Assembly: GCA_900557185.1 (NCBI GenBank)
Contig: USRP01000010.1
Location: forward strand, 1 to 31,263
Length of the DNA stretch: 31,263 nt
Origin: an uncultured Mycoplasmatota bacterium
GTDB lineage: Bacteria; Bacillota_I; Bacilli_A; RF39; UBA660
Direction: 5' to 3'
The notes under the pieces were generated by a model. The model saw nothing but the letters and a program-made list of their open reading frames with translations. It was not told the DNA's origin and made no database searches. Below are positions 15,794 to 24,126 of this stretch, one piece after another. Both the position numbers and the translations under genes were made by a program. Position 1 is the first letter of the stretch. Each line of letters begins with the position of its first letter.

Positions 15794-16688
15794 TATAAGA
15801 CATATATTAGATAAGTATGAACTTCATCCTACACGGTATCAAGTGAAAGGGAAAGTAACTTTCGTTGATACCGATCGTGGGAGTTATGCGATGAAAGAAA
15901 TGGAACATGATCAAGAAGAAATATGGAATTATTTACGAAGTAGAAACTTTTTATATTATCCAGAAATTATTCAATACGAAGATCATATATTAATAACAAA
16001 AAGAGAAATAGATATCACTATGCCGAGAGAACAAAAAGCAGAAGATTTGATTGATTTAATGGCTTTACTACATCATAAAACAACCCATTATAAAGAAGTA
16101 GATATTAGTGATTATAAAGAATTATATGAGGATATTAGTAATAATATCTTTTATTTAAAAACTTATTATGACGATATGATGAGTGTGATTGAAAGTCATG
16201 TTGTGATGAGTCCTAGTGAATATTTATTAGCCCGTAATATTACGTTAGTATATTCTGCTTTAGAGTTTTCTAAAAATGCCTTAGAAAAATGGTATGAAAT
16301 GATAAAAGATAAAAGAAAGCAAAGAATGGTAGTACTTCATAATCATATTGAACTATCACATTTTATTCGTAATCAAAATGCTTATCTAACAAGTTGGGAT
16401 AAAGCAAAGTTTGGAATTCCTATTTTTGATTTCTATAAGTTTTATAAAAAACATGGCTTAGAATTTGAATTTGATGAGTTATTAAAACGTTATGAAAGAG
16501 CTTATCCACTTTTAGAAGAAGAGAGATTATTGTTATTTATTTTATTAGCACTTCCCGATAAGATAGAGTGGGATGATCGTGAATATGTGATGTGTCAAAA
16601 AGTGAGTAATATGATTGATATGATGTATAAAACTGAACAGTTTATTTCACCATATAATTCGGAAAATAGAGAACAGGAACAACGCTAA
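15786..16688 (+). CDS. ysxE: YsxE/CotS-family spore coat kinase-like protein
   Basis: This 300-aa protein overlaps the SpoVID gene by 8 bp and so is translationally coupled. It has the aminoglycoside-phosphotransferase/CotS-like layout: an N-terminal beta lobe (TRYQVKGKVTFVDTDRGSYAMKEM) and a helical lobe with a degenerate catalytic loop region VVLHNHIELSHFIRNQN followed by LTSWDKAKFGIPIFDFYKFYKK, comparable to the 'H.D......N' and 'IDWD.A..G....DL' motifs. The catalytic Asp of the loop appears to be His or Glu, so it may be a pseudokinase. Bacillus YsxE is a coat protein made with SpoVID. The family call rests on both fold pattern and synteny. Confidence 0.75.
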   Translation: MRNIRHILDKYELHPTRYQVKGKVTFVDTDRGSYAMKEMEHDQEEIWNYLRSRNFLYYPEIIQYEDHILITKREIDITMPREQKAEDLIDLMALLHHKTTHYKEVDISDYKELYEDISNNIFYLKTYYDDMMSVIESHVVMSPSEYLLARNITLVYSALEFSKNALEKWYEMIKDKRKQRMVVLHNHIELSHFIRNQNAYLTSWDKAKFGIPIFDFYKFYKKHGLEFEFDELLKRYERAYPLLEEERLLLFILLALPDKIEWDDREYVMCQKVSNMIDMMYKTEQFISPYNSENREQEQR

Positions 16689-16826
16689 AAATAGAAATAA
16701 CATAAATAAGTTAAATCTTGTAATTAAAAAGAACGTTAAAAATACTTGATAGATGAGGAGAGTAAATGTACAGAAACAACAAATCCACCATTTACCTCTA
16801 CCACAGAAAAAATTACCATTATGCAT
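16647..16826 (-). CDS. Small Cys- and Phe-rich membrane protein, overlapping the ysxE 3' end
   Basis: The start at 16826 is chosen because AGGTGAT lies 5 bp upstream; a GTG farther up would sit inside that ribosome binding site. The 59-aa product has a short N-terminus with Cys8, Cys15, Cys16 and Cys18 and aromatic residues (NFFCGRGKWWICCFC). One or two hydrophobic segments follow (about 19-34 and 40-58). It overlaps the ysxE end by 42 bp on the other strand. Upstream on the minus strand a CATATTGT element fits the CATANNNT -10 box of sporulation sigma-E/K promoters, with no clear -35. I do not recognise a family. A spore-membrane peptide is possible, and a non-coding reading cannot be excluded. 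Confidence 0.45.
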   Translation of the reverse strand: MHNGNFFCGRGKWWICCFCTFTLLIYQVFLTFFLITRFNLFMLFLFLALFLFSIFRIIW

Positions 16827-16884
16827 AAGTATCACCTAATATACAATATGTGAAAACAGAAAATAAGTTCATTTACTTTTCAAC

Positions 16885-16906
16885 AAACAAATGTTCATGT
16901 TATAAT
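16885..16906 (+). promoter_or_regulatory. LexA (SOS) box overlapping the Y-family polymerase promoter
   Basis: AAACAAATGTTC (16885-16896) matches the Firmicutes LexA/DinR box GAAC-N4-GTTC with one half-site perfect and one base off. It ends 4 bp before the -10 box TATAAT (16901-16906), a position where a repressor would block polymerase. Translesion polymerases are standard SOS genes. Confidence 0.55.
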
Positions 16907-16923
16907 AAATCTAGGTGATGTCT

Positions 16924-18132
16924 ATGGAAAGAATTATATTTCATATTGATGTGAATAATGCCTTTCTATCTTGGACTGCTTTAGATTTATTGAATCAAGG
17001 TTATAAATATGATATTAGAGATTCTTATGCTGCGATTGGAGGAGATGAGAAGTCACGTCGAGGTATTGTGTTAGCAAAGTCTCCTAAGGCGAAGAAGTGT
17101 GGGGTTGTAACGGGTGAGACACTTTATATGGCTCGTAAGAAGTGTCCTGCTATTCGTTTTTATCCTCCAAATTATAAATGGTATCAACAAAATTCTAATG
17201 CGTTATTTCAACTTCTTAGTAAGTATTCACCGGATATTGAAGTAGCAAGTATTGATGAATGTTATTTGGATTATGGAAAAGTACAGAAGTTATATGGAGA
17301 CCCATATGAGTTTGCGAAAAAAGTTCAAAAAGAGATATTAGATACATTAGGATTTACAGTAAATATTGGGATTGCAAATTCAAAACTATGTGCGAAGATG
17401 GCTTCTGACTTTTCAAAACCATATAAGATACATACGTTATATCAGAATGAGATAAAAGAGAAGATGTATCCACTACCAATCGATGATTTATTTGGGATTG
17501 GAAAACAGACGAGTGCTAAGTTGCACCGTTTAAATATTCATACGATTGCTGATTTAGCGCAAGCTGATGTGAGTTATTTATATAAGTATTTTAAGAATAG
17601 TGCTTCCAAGATGATTGAATGGGCGAATGGTATCGATGATTCAGAAGTAATCTCTGAGCAAGCGGAGAGAAAGGGAATTAGTAATACAACAACTCTTCCG
17701 AGAGATATGAGTCATACGGAAGAGATTTTTCCTATTCTTCATGCGATTAGTGAGAATGTTTCACTATCATTGCGTAAGAAACATAAATATGCCAGTGTAG
17801 TAGCTGTTATTTTTAAAGATAAGTTTTTTAAGAGTTATACTCATCAGAGAAAATTAGAGAATCCGACTTGTTCTACTTCGGAAATATTTGAAATTAGTAA
17901 AGCACTATTTTTAGAAGGATGGAAAAGAGACCCGATTCGTTTGATTGGGATACGTTTAGATCAGTTAACAGATCATGTCGCATATCAATCTTCTTTATTT
18001 GAAGATTTTGATGAAAAAAAAGAAAATGAAACACTTGATTTTGTCGTTGATGAAATTAAACAGAAATTTGGTGATCAAGTGATTGGAAAAGCATCATTGG
18101 TAGAAAATAAAATAAGAAGAAAATTTGATTGA
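16924..18132 (+). CDS. Y-family translesion DNA polymerase (DinB/UmuC-like)
   Basis: The ATG at 16924 is preferred because AGGTGAT ends 4 bp before it; upstream in-frame GTG and ATG lie within that site. The 402-aa protein shows palm motif I HIDVNNAFLSW (Asp9) and the catalytic pair Asp111-Glu112 in SIDECYLD. It also has NIGIANSKLCAKMASDFSKP, the helix-hairpin-helix thumb (LFGIGKQTSAKLHRLNIHTIADLA) and a C-terminal little-finger domain. It is error-prone and bypasses lesions during the SOS response. The N-terminal FHIDVNNAFLSW form resembles the Firmicutes UmuC/UvrX-like branch more than classical Pol IV. No beta-clamp motif of the simple QxxLxLF form stands out; YQSSLF near the C-terminus may serve. 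Confidence 0.92.
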   Translation: MERIIFHIDVNNAFLSWTALDLLNQGYKYDIRDSYAAIGGDEKSRRGIVLAKSPKAKKCGVVTGETLYMARKKCPAIRFYPPNYKWYQQNSNALFQLLSKYSPDIEVASIDECYLDYGKVQKLYGDPYEFAKKVQKEILDTLGFTVNIGIANSKLCAKMASDFSKPYKIHTLYQNEIKEKMYPLPIDDLFGIGKQTSAKLHRLNIHTIADLAQADVSYLYKYFKNSASKMIEWANGIDDSEVISEQAERKGISNTTTLPRDMSHTEEIFPILHAISENVSLSLRKKHKYASVVAVIFKDKFFKSYTHQRKLENPTCSTSEIFEISKALFLEGWKRDPIRLIGIRLDQLTDHVAYQSSLFEDFDEKKENETLDFVVDEIKQKFGDQVIGKASLVENKIRRKFD

Positions 18133-18135
18133 TAA

Positions 18136-18171
18136 AGGACAAGAAAAGCACTTTCATTTTGTTCTTTTTTT
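18136..18171 (+). terminator. Terminator of the Y-family polymerase gene
   Basis: AGGACAA pairs with TTGTTCT (two G-U pairs) with an AAA/TTT extension, then seven T. Confidence 0.6.
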
Positions 18172-18212
18172 ATGATATACTGATATCAGTACAAAAAATA
18201 AAGGAGCTAGAT

Positions 18213-18845
18213 ATGGAACAAATTATGATAGATATTATGAATAGCTTTGGCTATTTGGGAATTTTCTTTTTAATTATGATTGAAAATGTTTTTCCTCCAA
18301 TTCCAAGTGAATTAATTTTAACGTTTGGTGGTTTTATGACAATTAGTAGTAATATGACTGTTGTTGGAGTGATTATTTCATCAACAATCGGATCATTACT
18401 AGGTGCTGGTATTTTATATGGGCTTGGTAAACTACTGAATAAAGAACATTTAATTCGTATTGTAAAAAGTAAGTATGGGAAACTATTACGAGTAAAACCA
18501 CAGGATATTGAAGCGGCAGATAGATGGTTTGATACCAAAGGTTCTATTACGGTATTAATTTGTCGTTGTGTACCAATTGTCCGTAGCTTGATTTCTATTC
18601 CTGCTGGTATGAGTGATATGCCACTTCCTAAATTTTTCTTGTATACGGCAGTGGGTAGTGCGATATGGAATACATTACTTGTTTGTGTTGGAGCATTTGC
18701 AGGAGATAAGAAAGATGAGATTTTAGCGCTCATTGATAATATTTCTCATATCATATTATTATTACTGATAGTAGTGGCTGTTATTTTTGTTGTTTGGTTT
18801 TATAAAAAGAAAGTAAATAAAAAGGAAGATAGTAAAAATGAATGA
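18213..18845 (+). CDS. DedA-family membrane protein
   Basis: The start at 18213 follows AAGGAG; the in-frame extension upstream crosses the previous terminator. The 210-aa protein has the DedA pattern: helix 1 (YLGIFFLIMIENVFPPIPSE, with the conserved Glu of the re-entrant loop), GGFM, then GSLLGAGILYGLGK. It continues with the Arg-Pro motif CRCVPIVRSLISIPAGMSDMP and a last hydrophobic helix ending in a Lys-rich tail. DedA proteins include lipid scramblases and undecaprenyl-phosphate flippases of the cytoplasmic membrane. A -10 TATACT lies at 18176-18181. The stop overlaps the next start by 8 bp. Confidence 0.9.
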   Translation: MEQIMIDIMNSFGYLGIFFLIMIENVFPPIPSELILTFGGFMTISSNMTVVGVIISSTIGSLLGAGILYGLGKLLNKEHLIRIVKSKYGKLLRVKPQDIEAADRWFDTKGSITVLICRCVPIVRSLISIPAGMSDMPLPKFFLYTAVGSAIWNTLLVCVGAFAGDKKDEILALIDNISHIILLLLIVVAVIFVVWFYKKKVNKKEDSKNE

Positions 18846-19566
18846 GAAATTGATAGAAAAGATGATGCATGATTCACGTGTAGTGTCTTTTCAAATAGGG
18901 AAGATTCATGCTTTGAAAGCAATACCTGAGCAAGTTCAAAAAGTCATTGTTTATTGCCATGGATTAGGGGCTAATAAAAATTGGATGGCGAGGTTTTATG
19001 AACAATTATATGAACATCAAATTGGAATGATTGCCTTTGATTTTCCAGGACATGGGGAAGATGAGAGAAATTTTCCAAACTTTCCTTTGGAACAATGTCT
19101 TACTGATTTAAAAACAGTGATTGAATATGGGAAAGAGTATGCACCAGTTTATCTATTTGGATGTAGTTTTGGAGGCTTTGTGATTTTAAATGAATTACTA
19201 GAACATCCTGATGTAAAACAGACGTTTTTGATGTGTCCAGCAGTGAATTTCTGTAGTATTATCGAAATGAAGACAGGGGTTTCTAAAAAGTTTTATGAGA
19301 GTCATGATTCTATTTTCTTATTTAAAAATATGAAATTAACGAAAGAGATTTATAAATCGTTAAAAGAAGCTGAGGAAAAGGTTATGGCATTTTCTTATTC
19401 TGATGTTTGTATTATTCATGGTACGGTTGATAAAACAGTTGACTATCAAGTAATTCAAAACTTTTGTGAGAAGAAGCAAATCAAGTTAACAACGTTAGAA
19501 AATGGAAAGCATGAATTGTATGACTTTGATCAAGAGATTATCGATTGGATATTATGCCAAATATAA
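18838..19566 (+). CDS. Alpha/beta hydrolase (serine esterase/acylglycerol-lipase-like)
   Basis: The 242-aa protein shows the full triad: Ser110 in the nucleophile elbow GCSFGG, Asp198 in HGTVDKTV and His225 in NGKHELYD. The oxyanion-loop motif is VYCHGLGANKNW, and FDFPGHGEDE is also typical. It overlaps the dedA end by 8 bp and so is co-expressed. The substrate is unknown. Co-expression with a membrane-lipid transport family suggests a lipid or acyl-ester substrate, which is inference. Confidence 0.88.
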   Translation: MNEKLIEKMMHDSRVVSFQIGKIHALKAIPEQVQKVIVYCHGLGANKNWMARFYEQLYEHQIGMIAFDFPGHGEDERNFPNFPLEQCLTDLKTVIEYGKEYAPVYLFGCSFGGFVILNELLEHPDVKQTFLMCPAVNFCSIIEMKTGVSKKFYESHDSIFLFKNMKLTKEIYKSLKEAEEKVMAFSYSDVCIIHGTVDKTVDYQVIQNFCEKKQIKLTTLENGKHELYDFDQEIIDWILCQI

Positions 19567-19587
19567 GACAAGTTTGTACTTGTTTTT
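19567..19587 (+). terminator. Terminator of the dedA-hydrolase operon
   Basis: ACAAGT / ACTTGT stem with a 4-nt loop and TTTTTT. TTGTAC within it (19574-19579) is also 17 bp from a TATAAT at 19597-19602, so terminator and next promoter may overlap. Confidence 0.75.
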
Positions 19588-19627
19588 TATTTGTGTTATA
19601 ATACCAAGACAAACAGGGGTGATTTAG

Positions 19628-20122
19628 ATGAAATATGAGAAATTAAAACTATATCGTGACAATTATATGGATTTATGTATGGCTCATCAGAGAAAGATTA
19701 CACAAAGTGATTCATACTGTTTACAAGATGGAAGATCTGCTGGTAGATGGTATTCCAATCAGCTTTATAAAATCTATGAATGGCGAAAAGAAGAAAAACA
19801 ATTAACAGAGAAACAAATGGAATGTTTAATGTTAATTGCAGAACTAGATAACTTTTTATATGACCATTTTGATAAATTAAAAATATATGAAAGAAGAATT
19901 GAAGAATATCGTGATAAGTTACAAAGAGAAGGGAAAGTAAGTCAGAAAAGTCTTTTTAGCGATGGGATTTTAATGTATTATTGGTTTAAAAGTGAAGAGT
20001 TTAAGTATCAAAAATGGTATCAAGAACAAAAAGAACTTTCTAAAAATGAATATACGCAAATGATGATGTTTGCAGAATTAGAAAATGATATTTATGATAA
20101 AAAGAAAGTGAAACAGTTATGA
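19628..20122 (+). CDS. Protein with two helicase-associated (HA)-like repeats
   Basis: The 164-aa protein contains an internal repeat. Residues 34-78 (DGRSAGRWYSNQLYKIY..., ending LIAELDNFLYD) and 112-156 (DGILMYYWFKSEEFKYQ..., ending FAELENDIYD) align over their full length. Each resembles the helicase-associated domain, 'DG..LG.W...QR......L...Q...L..L...W', found in Firmicutes and actinobacterial helicases and in stand-alone proteins thought to bind nucleic acid. The start follows GGGGTGATTT and a TATAAT promoter. It overlaps the amidoligase by 4 bp (ATGA), so the two proteins are made together. The HA assignment is by pattern and should be treated as moderate. Confidence 0.65.
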   Translation: MKYEKLKLYRDNYMDLCMAHQRKITQSDSYCLQDGRSAGRWYSNQLYKIYEWRKEEKQLTEKQMECLMLIAELDNFLYDHFDKLKIYERRIEEYRDKLQREGKVSQKSLFSDGILMYYWFKSEEFKYQKWYQEQKELSKNEYTQMMMFAELENDIYDKKKVKQL

Positions 20123-21048
20123 AACGATTAATGTTACAAAAGACAGATACTTATGGGATTGAAATTGAGTTTACAAGTAATCGACGTCTTTTATTAGAAA
20201 GAGATTTCTTACACTTGAAAAAAAAGAAAATACTCCATCCAGATTGGGAGATTAAAAGAGAAAACAGTTGTGATTGTTTTGAAAAACAGATGGTTGGATT
20301 AGAAATTAATTCTCCGATTATGTCACAACATAAATATTGGTTACAAGAGTTAAAAGTTGTTTTAAAAGAACTAGAGAAAATGACACAATTAACAGAGAGT
20401 TGTGCGATTCATTTTCACATTGGAAAACAAATCTTTGAAGATAATGTATCTTATTTACAAAATTTATTGTTGTTATGGTGTTATTATGAAGAAGTGATTT
20501 TTCGTTTCTCTTCGGGTGAATATGATCGTTTAAGAAAAGGGATTGATTCATTTGCAAGACCTTTAAATATTAGTTTATCAAATTCTCAAATTATGGATTT
20601 GAAGCACTGTCCAGATTTATATGTATTTTTAAAGCATATGAGTTATGATGTTGGAAGAGTATTGGCTGTTAATTTACTGCCATATTACTATGCGGTGAAA
20701 CATGAAAACTTTGGCTCTACTTGGAAAAAACAAACGGTGGAGTTTCGTACTTTTGCAGCAACCTATCAATATGAATTGATTTATCACTATCTTGATATGA
20801 TCTTAAATATGATTCAACATGCGAAAGAAATGGATGAAGAGGAAAGACAAAAGTATTATCATGCTCTCATGACAAGAAATGAGTATATTGATATCAATTG
20901 TATGACAAGAAAACAAATTCCATTTGATCGTTATTTTGGATTTGAAAAAGAAAAAGCGGAAGAGTTTGCGAAATTGATTTATGCTGATGAGAAGAAGCAA
21001 AAACAATTTATGAAAATATATACATGTAAAAGTAAATCATATGAATAA
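20119..21048 (+). CDS. Putative amidoligase (COOH-NH2 ligase superfamily)
   Basis: The 309-aa protein has the amidoligase motif series in order: YGIEIEFTS (Glu15, Glu17), VGLEINSPI (Glu62), CAIHFHIG (His98, His100) and VEFRTFA (Glu208, Arg210). These are the nucleotide/metal-binding and catalytic residues of the glutamine-synthetase-like fold that joins a carboxyl to an amine with ATP. The family is predicted to modify peptides, cell-wall material or proteins, but few members have known substrates. It overlaps the HA-repeat gene upstream by 4 bp. A second, diverged member lies at 26649. All key residues appear present, so it should be active. Confidence 0.8.
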   Translation: MKRLMLQKTDTYGIEIEFTSNRRLLLERDFLHLKKKKILHPDWEIKRENSCDCFEKQMVGLEINSPIMSQHKYWLQELKVVLKELEKMTQLTESCAIHFHIGKQIFEDNVSYLQNLLLLWCYYEEVIFRFSSGEYDRLRKGIDSFARPLNISLSNSQIMDLKHCPDLYVFLKHMSYDVGRVLAVNLLPYYYAVKHENFGSTWKKQTVEFRTFAATYQYELIYHYLDMILNMIQHAKEMDEEERQKYYHALMTRNEYIDINCMTRKQIPFDRYFGFEKEKAEEFAKLIYADEKKQKQFMKIYTCKSKSYE

Positions 21049-21054
21049 TAATAC

Positions 21055-21083
21055 TTGTCACAAAAAATAAAATATGGTATATT
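21055..21083 (+). promoter_or_regulatory. Promoter of the T-box-ileS unit
   Basis: TTGTCA (21055-21060) and TATATT (21078-21083) with a 17-bp spacer, placed just upstream of the T-box leader. Confidence 0.7.
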
Positions 21084-21089
21084 AATAAC

Positions 21090-21312
21090 ATATAAAAAAG
21101 CAGTTGATGAAAAGACGTAGTGATAATCCTATTTGAAAGAGAGTCTATGGGTGGTGGAAATAGATAAATAGATATCACTAAGATCACTTTTCTATGCTTC
21201 TTATGCAAAGTAAGAACGGTAACGCGTTATAGTTTTAAGTGTATAGTGTATCTATAAATTAAGGTGGTACCGCGAATATTTCGTCCTTAAGCATTTGCTT
21301 AAGGGCTTTTTT
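21090..21312 (+). promoter_or_regulatory. T-box riboswitch, isoleucine type, with terminator
   Basis: The leader contains stem I elements (GATGAAAAGACGTAG, AGAGAG, GGTGGAAA) and a specifier ATC at 21174-21176 matching tRNA-Ile. The T-box sequence AAGGTGGTACCGCG is at 21261-21274. It ends in a terminator (CCTTAAGC/GCTTAAGG, 21285-21304, then T-run). Uncharged tRNA-Ile would pair with the specifier and T-box bulge to block termination and allow ileS expression. Confidence 0.93.
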
Positions 21313-21330
21313 ATTAGAGGAGGAATGAAA

Positions 21331-24057
21331 ATGGATTATAAAGAGACATTGAAAATGCCAAAGACAGAGTTTCAAATGAGAGGAAATTTACCTGAGAATG
21401 AAAAGATTAGAAGAAAAGCTTGGGAGGATATGGATTTATATGGAAAGATCTTAGAGAAGAATCAAGATCATACACCATTTGTATTACATGATGGTCCTCC
21501 ATATGCCAATGGAAGTATTCATATTGGTCATGCGATGAATAAAATTTTAAAAGATTTTGTCAATCGTTATAAGATGATGGAAGGGTATTATGTTCCATAT
21601 ATTCCAGGATGGGATACCCATGGACTTCCAATTGAAACTGCAGTTACGAATAGTGGTGTTGATCGTAAATCAATGAGTAAAGCAGAGTTCCGTGAAAAGT
21701 GTTATGAGTATGCCCAAAAACAAGTACAGACACAAATGGAAGGATTTAAAGCTTTAAATGTCATTGGTGATTGGGAACATCCTTATATTACTTATCAAAA
21801 AGAAGTAGAAGCAATTCAAATTGAAGTATTTGCAAAGATGGCAAAGAAGGGATTAATTTATAAGGGATTAAAACCTGTTTATTGGTCTCCATCTAGTGAA
21901 TCTGCACTTGCTGAAGCAGAGATTGAATATAAAGATCGTAAAGATCCATCTATCTTTGTTGCTTTCCAAGTAAAGAAAGGAAACGATGTTGTTAAGAGTG
22001 GAGAATACTTAGTCATTTGGACAACAACACCTTGGACATTACCTGGTAATACAGCAATTGCAGTAGGAGAGAATTTTGAATATGCAAAAGTAGAAGTGAA
22101 TGGAAAACATTATGTATTATCAAATGATCTTCTAAAAGATTTAGCGCCTCTTTTCGGATGGGAAGATTATCAAGTATTAGATGTATTTCCTGGAACAGAA
22201 CTTGCTGGTTTAACTTATGAACATGTATTCAATCAAAAAGAATTCCCAGTTGTACTTGGATATCATGTTACATTAGATGCTGGTACAGGACTTGTTCATA
22301 TTGCTCCAAGTTATGGTGCAGATGACTTTAACATTGGTCAAGAATACCATCTTGATATGGTAAATGGTGTTGATGATAAAGGAGTTCTTACAGAAGAAAG
22401 TGGAGCGTTTGCTGGTCTTTATTTTGAAGATGCGAATAAAGCAGTTGTTACAAAATTAGATGAGATGGGAATCTTATTAAAATTAAAATTCATTACGCAC
22501 TCTTATCCACATGATTGGAGAACGAAAAAACCAGTTATCTTTAGAGCAACAGATCAATGGTTCTGTAGTATTGAACCAATTCGTGAACAATTATTACATG
22601 AAATTAACGATGAAATTACATGGATTCCAGAATGGGGTAAGATTCGTTTACATAATATGATTAAAGATCGTAGTGATTGGTGTATTTCAAGACAAAGAGT
22701 ATGGGGTGTACCAATTCCAATTTTCTATAATGAAGATGGAACAGAGATTATGGATTACGATATTATGATGCATGTTGCTGATTTATTCCGTGAGTATGGA
22801 AGTAATGTATGGTTTGAAAGAGATGCCAAAGATTTACTACCAGAGGGATATACAAATCCACATAGTCCAAATGGTAATTTCCGTAAGGAAGAAGATATTA
22901 TGGATGTATGGTTTGATTCTGGTTCTACTCATACAAGTGTTATGGAAGCAAGAGGGTTAGGATATCCAGCAGATGTTTATTTAGAGGGTTGTGATCAATA
23001 TCGTGGTTGGTTTAATTCTTCTTTGATTTGTGGGGTTGCAGTACACGATAAAGCACCATATAAAGCAGTGATTTCTCATGGATTTACACTAGATGAAAAA
23101 GGAAATAAGATGAGTAAGAGTCTTGGTAATACTGTAGATCCAATGAAGATGGTACAATTACATGGATCTGATGTATTAAGACTTTGGGTCGCAAGTGTGG
23201 ATTATACAGAAGATGTCCGTATTGGTGATAATTTAATTAAACAAGTAAAAGAAAGTTATCGTAAAATCCGTAATACATATCGTTTTATGTTAGGTAATTT
23301 AAATGGATTCAATCCAGAAAAAGATAGAGTAGAGTATCAAGATATGATGATTTATGATAAGTATATGATGCATGCTTTAAATGACTTTACGAAAGATGTT
23401 AGAAATTCATTTGAACATTATGAATATTCTGAAGTATATAAAAGAATTAATCATTTTGTAACGTTTACATTATCTAACTTCTATTTAGATTTTACAAAAG
23501 ATATCTTATATATTGAAAAAGAAAATGATTTAAAACGTCGTAGTGTACAGACTGTACTATATGAGATTACTTATGCGATGGTTCGTTTACTGGCTCCAAT
23601 TTTACCTTATACAAGTGAAGAAGTATATCAGTTCTTACCAGGTAAAAAAGAAGAGAGTGTTCATTTAGAAAATAATCCAAAAGAAATTGAATATGAAGAT
23701 GAGAAAGAAATTTCTAGTCTATTTGAAAAATTCTTTGCTGTCAAAGATGATGTCTTTAAAGCATTAGAAGAAGCAAGAGATGAGAAAGTAATCGGTAAAG
23801 GATTAGAAGCAAAAGTTATGATTCATGCGACAGGTAAAACAAAAGAAGCATTAGAAACATTAAAACCATATTTAAAACAATTATTCATCGTATCTTTGGT
23901 AGAACTTGTAGATGAGGAATTACCAAAATACAATGTATGCGGTGTTAAGATTGAAAAATTTGATGGGGCGAAATGTGAAAGATGTTGGAACTACTATGAA
24001 GAAGATGAAATGCATGGTGACATCTGTGACCGTTGCTATCACGTATTAAATGACTAA
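21331..24057 (+). CDS. ileS: Isoleucyl-tRNA synthetase
   Basis: The ATG at 21331 (MDYKETLKMPKTEF) is 7 bp after AGAGGAGGA; an ATG two codons earlier touches the ribosome binding site. The 908-aa class I enzyme has HIGH at 64-67 (GSIHIGHAMN), a full editing domain and KMSKS at 593-597. The C-terminal zinc-binding Cys set is Cys882/Cys885 and Cys899/Cys902 (CERCW..., CDRCY). It charges tRNA-Ile, editing valine. This is the bacterial IleS1 form. The T-box leader controls it, and a strong terminator ends it, so it is monocistronic. Confidence 0.97.
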   Translation: MDYKETLKMPKTEFQMRGNLPENEKIRRKAWEDMDLYGKILEKNQDHTPFVLHDGPPYANGSIHIGHAMNKILKDFVNRYKMMEGYYVPYIPGWDTHGLPIETAVTNSGVDRKSMSKAEFREKCYEYAQKQVQTQMEGFKALNVIGDWEHPYITYQKEVEAIQIEVFAKMAKKGLIYKGLKPVYWSPSSESALAEAEIEYKDRKDPSIFVAFQVKKGNDVVKSGEYLVIWTTTPWTLPGNTAIAVGENFEYAKVEVNGKHYVLSNDLLKDLAPLFGWEDYQVLDVFPGTELAGLTYEHVFNQKEFPVVLGYHVTLDAGTGLVHIAPSYGADDFNIGQEYHLDMVNGVDDKGVLTEESGAFAGLYFEDANKAVVTKLDEMGILLKLKFITHSYPHDWRTKKPVIFRATDQWFCSIEPIREQLLHEINDEITWIPEWGKIRLHNMIKDRSDWCISRQRVWGVPIPIFYNEDGTEIMDYDIMMHVADLFREYGSNVWFERDAKDLLPEGYTNPHSPNGNFRKEEDIMDVWFDSGSTHTSVMEARGLGYPADVYLEGCDQYRGWFNSSLICGVAVHDKAPYKAVISHGFTLDEKGNKMSKSLGNTVDPMKMVQLHGSDVLRLWVASVDYTEDVRIGDNLIKQVKESYRKIRNTYRFMLGNLNGFNPEKDRVEYQDMMIYDKYMMHALNDFTKDVRNSFEHYEYSEVYKRINHFVTFTLSNFYLDFTKDILYIEKENDLKRRSVQTVLYEITYAMVRLLAPILPYTSEEVYQFLPGKKEESVHLENNPKEIEYEDEKEISSLFEKFFAVKDDVFKALEEARDEKVIGKGLEAKVMIHATGKTKEALETLKPYLKQLFIVSLVELVDEELPKYNVCGVKIEKFDGAKCERCWNYYEEDEMHGDICDRCYHVLND

Positions 24058-24082
24058 AACAGGATTTTGTCCTGTTTTTTTT
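24057..24082 (+). terminator. Terminator of ileS
   Basis: AAACAGGA / TCCTGTTT stem with a 5-nt loop and T-run, beginning at the stop codon. Confidence 0.88.
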
Positions 24083-24126
24083 AGTGTGAATATGCTATAC
24101 TGATGATAATAGAGGAGTGGAGTTAT

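Noticed and set aside
18251..18733. 160-aa open frame antisense to dedA
   Set aside because: The dedA frame has full family motifs and coupling to the next gene; the antisense frame has no ribosome binding site.
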